Origin: Prevotellaceae bacterium
GTDB lineage: Bacteria; Bacteroidota; Bacteroidia; Bacteroidales; UBA932
Direction: 5' to 3'
NCBI GenBank assembly: GCA_031284065.1
Contig: JAITAP010000131.1
Span: 1 to 20,045, forward strand
DNA length: 20,045 nucleotides
Under the pieces are notes generated by a model. It made no database searches. It worked only from the letters and a program-made list of their open reading frames with translations, and was not told where the DNA came from. Position numbers and translations under genes: made by a program. Below are positions 13,916 through 20,045 of this stretch, piece after piece; the stretch's first letter is position 1, and the number at the start of each line of letters is the position of its first letter.

Positions 13916-16120
13916 ATGAATTGTTTATTTTGGATTGTTCCCGCAGCCGCTTTGCTGGCGCTGGGGTTTGCCTACTACTTTTTTAGGCAGATGATGAAAG
14001 AAGACGAGGGCACCGACCTCATGAAAGAAATTGCCCTGCACGTGCGCAAGGGCGCTATGGCTTACCTCCGGCAGCAGTACAAGGTGGTGAGCATTGTGTT
14101 TGTTGTGCTTGCGGCATTTTTTGCGCTGTTGGCGTACGGCTTTGGCGTGCAAAACGGTTGGGTGCCTTTTGCCTTTCTCACAGGCGGATTTTTCTCCGGT
14201 TTGGCAGGGTTCATCGGTATGAAGACTGCTACCTACGCCTCCGCTCGCACGGCAAACGCCGCCCGCACCTCGCTCAACGCGGGGCTGCGCGTGGCTTTTC
14301 GCTCCGGCGCGGTGATGGGGCTAACCGTAGTGGGCTTGGGCTTGCTCGACATCTCGCTATGGTTCTTGCTACTCAACCTGTTTTACGACGTCAGCGTGGC
14401 GCAGAACGTGGTTATCATCACTACTACCATGCTCACCTTTGGCATGGGCGCCTCCACGCAGGCGTTGTTTGCCCGCGTGGGCGGCGGCATCTACACCAAA
14501 GCGGCCGACGTGGGAGCTGACCTCGTGGGAAAAGTAGAGGCCGGTATCCCCGAAGACGACCCGCGCAACCCCGCCACCATTGCCGACAACGTAGGCGACA
14601 ACGTGGGCGACGTGGCCGGAATGGGCGCAGACCTCTACGAAAGCTACTGCGGCTCTATCCTTGCCACCGCCGCGCTGGGCGCCTCTGCCTTTTACCTGAC
14701 GCCCGAAACGCAGCTTAAGGCGGTGTTTGCGCCAATGCTCATTGCCGCAGTGGGAATTGTGCTCTCCATTATCGGCATATTTTTGGTGAGAACGAAAGAG
14801 GGCGCTACCATGAAAAATTTGCTCAGCGCACTCGGCAGGGGCGTAAACGTAAGCTCGCTGCTCATTGCCGTTGCAACCTTTGCAATTTTATACGTGCTGC
14901 AAATCCCCAACTGGGTAGGGCTTTCCTTCTCGGTCATCAGCGGGCTGCTGGCGGGCATTATCATTGGTCAGGCAACCGAATACTACACCTCTCACTCCTA
15001 CAAGCCCACGCAGCGCGTGGCGCAAAGCGGGCAAACAGGCCCCGCCACCGTTATCATCTCGGGCTTAGGATTGGGGATGCTATCAACCGCCATTCCCGTG
15101 CTGACCATTGGCGTGGCTATTATCATGGCATTCCTCTGCGCCATTGGCTTTGATATGGCCAACATGCTTTCGGCGGGCAACCTTAGCTTGGGGCTTTACG
15201 GCATTGGCATTGCCGCAGTGGGGATGCTCTCCACGCTGGGCATTACGCTTGCCACCGACGCCTACGGACCTATTGCCGACAACGCCGGAGGCAACGCCGA
15301 AATGAGCAAGCTCGGAAAGGAAGTGCGCCAGCGTACCGACGCGCTCGACGCGCTCGGCAACACGACCGCCGCCACCGGAAAAGGATTTGCCATTGGCTCT
15401 GCCGCCCTCACCGCGCTCGCCTTGCTCGCCTCCTATCTGGAAGAAGTGAAAATCGGCCTACAGCACATTGGGCGCAACGTGCTTACCTTTGCCAACGGCA
15501 GCACGGTGGAGGTTGCCAAAGCTTCCATTGTAGATTTCATGAATTACTATCAGGTAACGCTGATGAACCCAAAAGTGCTGGTTGGCGTGTTCATTGGCGC
15601 AATGATGGCGTTTATGTTCTGCGGGCTGACGATGAACGCCGTGGGACGCGCCGCGCAGAGCATGGTAGAGGAAGTGCGCCGACAGTTCCGCGAAATTAAG
15701 GGTATTCTCACCGGCGAGGGAACGCCGGACTACGCCCGCTGCGTGGCAATCTCCACCAAAGGCGCACAGCGCGAAATGCTGCTGCCCTCCATTCTGGCAA
15801 TACTTGCACCCATCGCTACGGGGCTAATCTTTGGCGTGTCGGGCGTTATGGGCTTGCTGGTAGGCGGGCTCGGGGCAGGATTTGTGCTGGCCATCTTCAT
15901 GGCAAACGCCGGCGGCGCGTGGGACAACGCCAAAAAGTACGTCGAAGAAGGGCACTTTGGCGGAAAAGGGCAGGACACGCACAAGGCAACCGTCGTGGGA
16001 GACACCGTTGGCGACCCGTTCAAGGATACTTCGGGTCCCTCGCTCAACATTCTGATTAAGCTCATGAGCATGGTTTCCATCGTAATGGCGGGGCTAACCG
16101 TTGCGTGGAGCTTGCTGTAA
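13916..16120 (+). CDS. hppA: Membrane-bound ion-pumping pyrophosphatase
   Basis: This 734-residue inner-membrane pump hydrolyses pyrophosphate to drive ions out of the cytoplasm. About 16 hydrophobic helices are expected and visible. The catalytic signatures are DVGADLVGKVE (198-208) with IPEDDPRNPATIADN, and the Mg-pyrophosphate site DNVGDNVGD (224-232). A second acidic set is DAYGPIADNAGGNAEMS (448-464), and DTVGDPFKDTSGPS is near the C-terminus. The segment GNTTAATGKG (481-490) has Ala485 where potassium-independent enzymes have Lys, so it should be potassium-dependent. Potassium-dependent bacterial enzymes, including those of Bacteroides, often pump sodium, or sodium plus protons; which ion applies here is not settled. 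It has its own promoter and terminator. Confidence 0.97.
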   Translation: MNCLFWIVPAAALLALGFAYYFFRQMMKEDEGTDLMKEIALHVRKGAMAYLRQQYKVVSIVFVVLAAFFALLAYGFGVQNGWVPFAFLTGGFFSGLAGFIGMKTATYASARTANAARTSLNAGLRVAFRSGAVMGLTVVGLGLLDISLWFLLLNLFYDVSVAQNVVIITTTMLTFGMGASTQALFARVGGGIYTKAADVGADLVGKVEAGIPEDDPRNPATIADNVGDNVGDVAGMGADLYESYCGSILATAALGASAFYLTPETQLKAVFAPMLIAAVGIVLSIIGIFLVRTKEGATMKNLLSALGRGVNVSSLLIAVATFAILYVLQIPNWVGLSFSVISGLLAGIIIGQATEYYTSHSYKPTQRVAQSGQTGPATVIISGLGLGMLSTAIPVLTIGVAIIMAFLCAIGFDMANMLSAGNLSLGLYGIGIAAVGMLSTLGITLATDAYGPIADNAGGNAEMSKLGKEVRQRTDALDALGNTTAATGKGFAIGSAALTALALLASYLEEVKIGLQHIGRNVLTFANGSTVEVAKASIVDFMNYYQVTLMNPKVLVGVFIGAMMAFMFCGLTMNAVGRAAQSMVEEVRRQFREIKGILTGEGTPDYARCVAISTKGAQREMLLPSILAILAPIATGLIFGVSGVMGLLVGGLGAGFVLAIFMANAGGAWDNAKKYVEEGHFGGKGQDTHKATVVGDTVGDPFKDTSGPSLNILIKLMSMVSIVMAGLTVAWSLL

Positions 16121-16186
16121 GAGGATACAAGAGTAGCAAATCGCTGCACAAAATCTCCATTCGCAGCATCCTTACGCTACGCTACG

Positions 16187-16229
16187 AAAAACCCCCGACA
16201 CATCACTCGCTGATTGTCGGGGGTTTTTT
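16187..16229 (+). terminator. Intrinsic terminator of hppA
   Basis: CCCCCGACA and TGTCGGGGG form a 9-bp GC-rich stem with a 14-nt loop (16201-16214). The flanking A and T runs extend the pairing, and six T residues end at 16229. It starts 67 bp after the hppA stop. The A run on the other side makes it potentially bidirectional, which would also stop the convergent DUF5107 transcript. The 372-bp gap 16121-16492 also holds palindromes but no gene. Confidence 0.85.
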
Positions 16230-16361
16230 CATTCAATTACTCCTGCGCTACGCAGTCCTCAAAATTTCCGTCAATTATGTTTCTGTCCACGAATTACGCG
16301 AATTATACATGGCGCAGTATGGTTTTGTGCATTGGCTGCGCCGAGTTCCGCTTGGCTTCAA

Positions 16362-16376
16362 TTCCCCGTAGGGGAA
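16362..16376. repeat. CCCC-GTA-GGGG palindrome
   Basis: TTCCCC-GTA-GGGGAA is a perfect inverted repeat between the convergent hppA and DUF5107 genes. A GAATTA-CGC-GAATTA direct repeat (16291-16305) lies nearby. Confidence 0.6.
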
Positions 16377-16467
16377 CAATATCAACCGAGCGCAGCGAGC
16401 TCATGAACACCTTTTAAAAAAAACACAAGGTGAATAATAGAAAAAACCATCGACCTCTTTCGCCAAT

Positions 16468-16480
16468 AGCCCGTAGGGCT
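16468..16480. repeat. CCC-GTA-GGG palindrome
   Basis: AGCCC-GTA-GGGCT is a perfect inverted repeat 13 bp from the end of the DUF5107 gene. It has the same core as its neighbour at 16362-16376 but different arms. Confidence 0.6.
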
Positions 16481-16492
16481 TTAACGGCATCG

Positions 16493-19400
16493 TCATTTTC
16501 TATTCATTCCCCCTGCGGGGAATGAAGAATATCCCCGCATCAGGCTGAGAACGTCCTGATTATTCACGTCCAGCTCGAGGGCTTTTTGCAGGTAGGCTTT
16601 TGCTTCGGAGGTATTTCCGCGCCCCAGCTCGCCCAACCCTATCACGTAGTAGCAGTGAATACGGTTACGCGCGTTCAAATCGTCCTCCCAAATTGCCATG
16701 TCGGGCAACGAAACCGCAAAGTAATCTATCCGGCAGTCGTCAAAGAGGTGTTTTTTTCCGTGATCGATGAGCTTGTTGAACCGCCCGTTTGCCTTGTCCG
16801 TTTCCCCCAGCGCCGCCAGCGCCAAGCCCTGATAGAAGATCTTGTCCGGCTGCTGGTCGTTATAGAAAAACGCCTGCTGAGGCTCTGACGAGCCAACGGT
16901 TGCCTTTCGCAAGTGGCAAATTGCCTCCTCTTCTTTCCCAAGCTTTCGGCAGGCTAAGCCTTTGAGGTAGCTTATATCGTTCTCTTCAGCGTTTGCCAGC
17001 TTTCCCTCGCCCAGATTATGGGGGTAAACATCCGTTTCGTTCAGCAGCGCAATTGCACGCTGGTAATCTTCGGCTTTCATGGACTCTTTGGCAAGCTGCA
17101 CGCGGCACGCCACGTACTGCCGGGTTATCTTGCCTTCGCCTCCCTCCCACGGGTGAAACTGCCTCGCATCAATCAGCTTCATGGCTTCCTGATATTTTCC
17201 GAGCATATTGTAGAGCGTAATGCGCTCAATGCTCAAGTCGTCGCGCTGTTCAACAAGGTTTATGTGCTTTTCCAGCAGGGCAAGGCGCACGTCGGGCGGC
17301 GTTCCCATTTTTTTGTAGAGCTGGTCAAGCTCCATAAACAGGCGTGCATTTGTTTTGTCAAGCTCAAAAGCGGCCTCCAGCAGCTGCCGGGCTTCGGACT
17401 TCCGGTTGTACTTATTGTAGTACGCCAACGCCAGATTGCGAAGCGCCGACGGGAACTTGCCGTTGTGCTGGCGCGAAGCTTCCCAGCACAGGGTTGCGTC
17501 GTCGTACTGCCGGGCGGCATACCAGAAGTTGCCCAGGTAGTAGTGGGCGTAAGCGTCCGACGGATTAACGCGGATGGCGTCTTTGAGGATATTCACCTCC
17601 TCCACGCGATTGGGGAAACACCTGTCGGGAGGCATTGCCGACGCTTTGCGGTAGTAGTCTGCCGCCGCTGGCTCGTTGCCGCAGCGCGAGGCGAAGTATC
17701 CCAGCGCGTAGTACGCCATCGGGTACGCAGGACCGGAGCCTGCGACGGCGCAGGACAAAAGCTGCGCAGCCTCTTCGTAAAGCCCTGCCGCCGCGTAGTC
17801 CAGAGCATACTCGATATACGTGTGCACAGCGCCGCGCATGGACGAAAGAAAGTACTGAAAGTCCGCCTCGCTGCCGGTGAGCAGATATTTCTCAAAAAGG
17901 CAGCCCATGTTAAACTTGTCAATCTCCAGCGAGCAGGCCGCCAGCTGCAAGGCTTCGTCCGTTCTCCCCAGCTTTCGTAGTATGGCTGTTTTCAGGTGCC
18001 GCGCCTTGTGGTTGTGCCAGTTTCGTATCAGCCCGCGCTCTACCCGGTCGAGCGCCTCTCCCCAGCGTTTTTTTGCGACGTCAAGCTGCGCCAGCGCAAA
18101 ATACCCTGCATCCTGCCATGCAGCGTTCCACGTTGCCTTAAAGAGCGCGTCGTAAGCCTCGTCCGGCCTTCCCTGCATCTTTAAGCACCAGCCCAGATTA
18201 TAGTGCGGCTCTCCGTCGTAAGGATTCGGATTTCGCTCCTTTTGCGTTGCAATTGCTTTTGCGAAGTAGGGTTCTGCCTTTGCAAGCTGCCCCCTGCGCA
18301 TGAGCAACAAGCCCATTGCATTGTTGCAGCGAATGTCCGTCGGCTCTCTTCGCAGCGCTTCGAGGTAGTAATCGTCCGGATTGTAGGTAGCGTGGCGGTA
18401 TTGCTCCAGATGCAGCCCCGTCAGGTAGAGCTGCTCGATTGAGGCTATTTCTTCCGGTTTTTTTGCGGCGCGCGCAGGGTCGGGCGCAGGCTTTATTTCC
18501 GGCTTGTCTGCCCGGTAGCAAAGCATGAGCGTCCCATCCTCAGCGTAGAGCTCAAAAGTCAAATCCTCCGGAAGCAGGGTTCCGGTTTTCAGAGAGGCTT
18601 TGTAAGGCTGCGCCGGAGAGGTGTTGATTGTGCTGTCGAGCAAAAGTTTTCCCTCCGAATTTTTCAGGAGCAGCCGCAAGTTCTTACGCGCGGCGGTGGT
18701 GTAAAGAATTATATTGGCAACCGAATTTTTTACCTCAACGTTCACGATGGCGTCCTTGCTTGCATTTTTCACATACCCCACCTCCGCGTACGGCATAAAA
18801 TACTGCGTCCACGATTTTTCTTCGCAAGGTTGCAGCCAGCTGAAATCGGGTTGGTTGTCCGCGTAAACGCCCGTCATCAGCTCAATGTAAGGCCCGTCTT
18901 CGTCGGTCAGGTTTCGGTCCCAAGCTCTCCCGAAATCCCCGCACCCCCACGTCCACTGCTTTTTGCCGGGCGAAACATGGTGGTCGGCAACGTGCAGCAA
19001 GCCGCCTTGTGCGCGCTCGTCGTACCCCCCAACGAAATCAAATTTGGAATTTATTGCCATGTAGGAAGTCGGCACCGGAATATTTTTGTACTTGGATATG
19101 TCCACTCCTGCCGAATAGTCCTGCTTGTAGTACGTTCCCGTTGCAATCGGGAAGCTCGAAACGTCGCGCTTTCCGTGGTCAAACACCGCATATACATCCG
19201 GCGGAAATACGGAGTGATAATCGCCGTGCACCACCACCGCAGGATTAGCCCACCAAAGGAATGTTTGCGGAAAAGGGGTGCGGTTGTAGATTTTTACTTT
19301 TATTTCCAGGTACGCTTTGCCCGGGTAGAGGGTAAAGCCCTGCATTCCCTTTGTCCGGAACATCCGCTCTACCTCGCTGCACCAAACGGTTTTGCTTCCG

Positions 19401-19864
19401 TCTGCATACTCCTCAACAGCGCAGTCGGTGGGGAGAAAAGTACTCGGCCGGTGGTGCTGCGGCCAGTTAAACTCAATTCCGCCCGAAATCCAAGGGCCTG
19501 TCAGCCCCACCAGCGCAGGCTTAACAACCTGATTGTAGTAAACAAAATGGCGCTTTTTCACCTTATCGTACGCCAGATGCACGCGCCCGCCCAGCTCGGG
19601 CAGTATCATGATTTTAAGGTATTCGTTTTCGAGAAACAAGGCTCTGTACGGCTTGTCAACTTTTTTGTCGGATATTTTTTCCACCACCGGGTAGGGGTAA
19701 ACCGCGCCGGAGCTTCCCTGATATACGCGCTTTTCAAGAAATATCGGATTTTTTTCTTCCTCCCCTGTTTCATAGGTAGGCAGCATGATACGCTCTTCCC
19801 ATGCCCTAACAACCCCTGCCTCGTTAACGGTAGGCTGGATTAGGTATTCGGTAATTTTTTCCAT
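16493..19864 (-). CDS. DUF5107 domain protein with TPR array
   Basis: This 1123-residue protein has no signal peptide, so it is probably cytoplasmic. Residues about 40-365 form a DUF5107 domain (PF17128), a beta-sandwich related to galactose-mutarotase-like folds. Visible blocks are LPELGGRVHLAYD (88-100), SGGIEFNWPQHHRPST (127-142), WWANPAV and HGDYHSVFPPD (213-223). A linker strand region (about 370-455) and a Lys/Pro/Glu-rich hinge (456-473) lead to TPR-type helix pairs from about 475 to 1110, e.g. NNAMGLLLMRRGQLAKAEPYFAKAIA (split around 514-539). The fold suggests sugar binding or turnover, with TPRs for partners; no enzyme activity is established. The final residues (SSFPAGGMN) come from a palindromic repeat. 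The ATG is the first of the frame and precedes the conserved start. Confidence 0.85.
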   Translation of the reverse strand: MEKITEYLIQPTVNEAGVVRAWEERIMLPTYETGEEEKNPIFLEKRVYQGSSGAVYPYPVVEKISDKKVDKPYRALFLENEYLKIMILPELGGRVHLAYDKVKKRHFVYYNQVVKPALVGLTGPWISGGIEFNWPQHHRPSTFLPTDCAVEEYADGSKTVWCSEVERMFRTKGMQGFTLYPGKAYLEIKVKIYNRTPFPQTFLWWANPAVVVHGDYHSVFPPDVYAVFDHGKRDVSSFPIATGTYYKQDYSAGVDISKYKNIPVPTSYMAINSKFDFVGGYDERAQGGLLHVADHHVSPGKKQWTWGCGDFGRAWDRNLTDEDGPYIELMTGVYADNQPDFSWLQPCEEKSWTQYFMPYAEVGYVKNASKDAIVNVEVKNSVANIILYTTAARKNLRLLLKNSEGKLLLDSTINTSPAQPYKASLKTGTLLPEDLTFELYAEDGTLMLCYRADKPEIKPAPDPARAAKKPEEIASIEQLYLTGLHLEQYRHATYNPDDYYLEALRREPTDIRCNNAMGLLLMRRGQLAKAEPYFAKAIATQKERNPNPYDGEPHYNLGWCLKMQGRPDEAYDALFKATWNAAWQDAGYFALAQLDVAKKRWGEALDRVERGLIRNWHNHKARHLKTAILRKLGRTDEALQLAACSLEIDKFNMGCLFEKYLLTGSEADFQYFLSSMRGAVHTYIEYALDYAAAGLYEEAAQLLSCAVAGSGPAYPMAYYALGYFASRCGNEPAAADYYRKASAMPPDRCFPNRVEEVNILKDAIRVNPSDAYAHYYLGNFWYAARQYDDATLCWEASRQHNGKFPSALRNLALAYYNKYNRKSEARQLLEAAFELDKTNARLFMELDQLYKKMGTPPDVRLALLEKHINLVEQRDDLSIERITLYNMLGKYQEAMKLIDARQFHPWEGGEGKITRQYVACRVQLAKESMKAEDYQRAIALLNETDVYPHNLGEGKLANAEENDISYLKGLACRKLGKEEEAICHLRKATVGSSEPQQAFFYNDQQPDKIFYQGLALAALGETDKANGRFNKLIDHGKKHLFDDCRIDYFAVSLPDMAIWEDDLNARNRIHCYYVIGLGELGRGNTSEAKAYLQKALELDVNNQDVLSLMRGYSSFPAGGMNRK
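16503..16526. repeat. 10-bp-arm palindrome inside the DUF5107 3' end
   Basis: TTCATTCCCC and GGGGAATGAA flank CTGC. The whole repeat lies inside the coding sequence and supplies the codons for SSFPAGGMN, ten codons from the stop. It belongs to the CCC-N-GGG family found otherwise between genes. Confidence 0.75.
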
Positions 19865-19906
19865 TGGCTTACTATTTCGTTATTCATTAATTGTTTTATA
19901 CATTGA

Positions 19907-19932
19907 AATGACTTTGTTGCAACAATGTCATT
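19907..19932. promoter_or_regulatory. 26-bp near-perfect palindrome upstream of DUF5107 gene
   Basis: Arms of 13 bp meet at a central TTGCAA, with 12 of 13 pairs matching (AATGAC at one end, GTCATT at the other). It lies 42 bp upstream of the DUF5107 ATG, where an operator would sit. There is no clear TAnnTTTG box there, so the promoter itself is not located. Confidence 0.45.
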
Positions 19933-19947
19933 CAAAATTCTCAAGCG

Positions 19948-19965
19948 CCATCCCGTTAGGGATGG
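19948..19965. repeat. CCC-GTTA-GGG palindrome
   Basis: CCATCCC-GTTA-GGGATGG is a perfect 7-bp inverted repeat in the non-coding right edge. Confidence 0.6.
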
Positions 19966-20003
19966 AACGCTCGGTAGAAAAGCATCCCTGCCACCAAACC
20001 CGA

Positions 20004-20018
20004 CATTCCGTAGGAATG
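20004..20018. repeat. CATTCC-GTA-GGAATG palindrome
   Basis: A perfect 6-bp inverted repeat with the same GTA centre as those at 16362 and 16468. Together with 19948-19965 it makes the right edge a repeat cluster; the window ends soon after. Confidence 0.55.
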
Positions 20019-20045
20019 GCTCCGAAATATTTTTGGACACATTCC

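Noticed and set aside
16105..16417. Small plus-strand frames after hppA
   Set aside because: They run through the hppA terminator and palindromic repeats and resemble no known protein.
18830..19843. Long open frame on the plus strand opposite the DUF5107 gene, and a second at 17018-17980
   Set aside because: Both lie fully antisense to a gene with recognisable domains and have compositions expected of a shadow frame. No family resemblance was seen.
19840..20040. 66-codon minus-strand frame at the right edge
   Set aside because: It is composed of palindromic repeat sequence and overlaps the start of the DUF5107 gene; probably chance.

Overview
The window looks like a chromosomal segment of an uncultured member of the Bacteroidetes, most likely order Bacteroidales. 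Three things point there. Several genes are largely restricted to that phylum (DUF4293, DUF5107 with TPRs, a Bacteroidales-type TonB-dependent receptor with a carboxypeptidase-regulatory-like N-domain). Gene order matches the phylum (an ftsK/lolA pair next to an S41 protease). Promoters have the Bacteroidetes form TTTG / TAnnTTTG, and most starts lack a Shine-Dalgarno sequence. No rRNA, tRNA, CRISPR array or intact insertion sequence was seen.

Layout. 1-1185: repeat-rich edge, a DUF2461 gene on the minus strand, and a divergent promoter region with a 31-codon leader ORF. 1178-2396: UPF0158 and DUF4293 genes on the plus strand, closed by a terminator. 2516-7838: a minus-strand envelope and division operon reading from high to low coordinates: FtsB/DivIC-like protein, S41 processing protease, FtsK translocase, LolA-like carrier. 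7862-7922: compact divergent promoter region with two perfect palindromes. 7986-10316: an orphan TonB-dependent receptor. 10332-12285: an Rpn-family nuclease locus with an unusual tail (see below). 12345-13688: purB. 13822-16229: hppA membrane pyrophosphatase with a clear promoter and terminator. 16493-19864: a 1123-residue DUF5107/TPR protein on the minus strand, convergent with hppA. 19865-20045: repeat-rich right edge.

Most of the window is housekeeping: division and envelope assembly (FtsB-like, FtsK, LolA-like, protease), purine synthesis (PurB), and ion-gradient energetics (HppA) that could help power processes such as TonB-dependent uptake.

The most interesting part is 10401-12285. 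The nuclease core of an Rpn protein is cut off by an amber codon exactly where a repeated C-terminal module begins. That module then occurs five times in tandem: as the detached tail, as a stand-alone 66-residue ORF, and as three fused and more diverged copies in a 228-residue ORF. An 81-nt stretch shared by copies 1 and 2 differs at one base only, and that base makes the stop codon. In E. coli, the C-terminal parts of Rpn proteins are reported to be made separately as antitoxins. The array here could therefore be a nuclease with a duplicated set of free-standing inhibitor ORFs. It could equally be a decaying gene, and the sequence alone does not decide. A secondary theme is a family of short CCC-N(3-4)-GGG palindromes between genes, one of which has become part of the 3' end of the DUF5107 gene.
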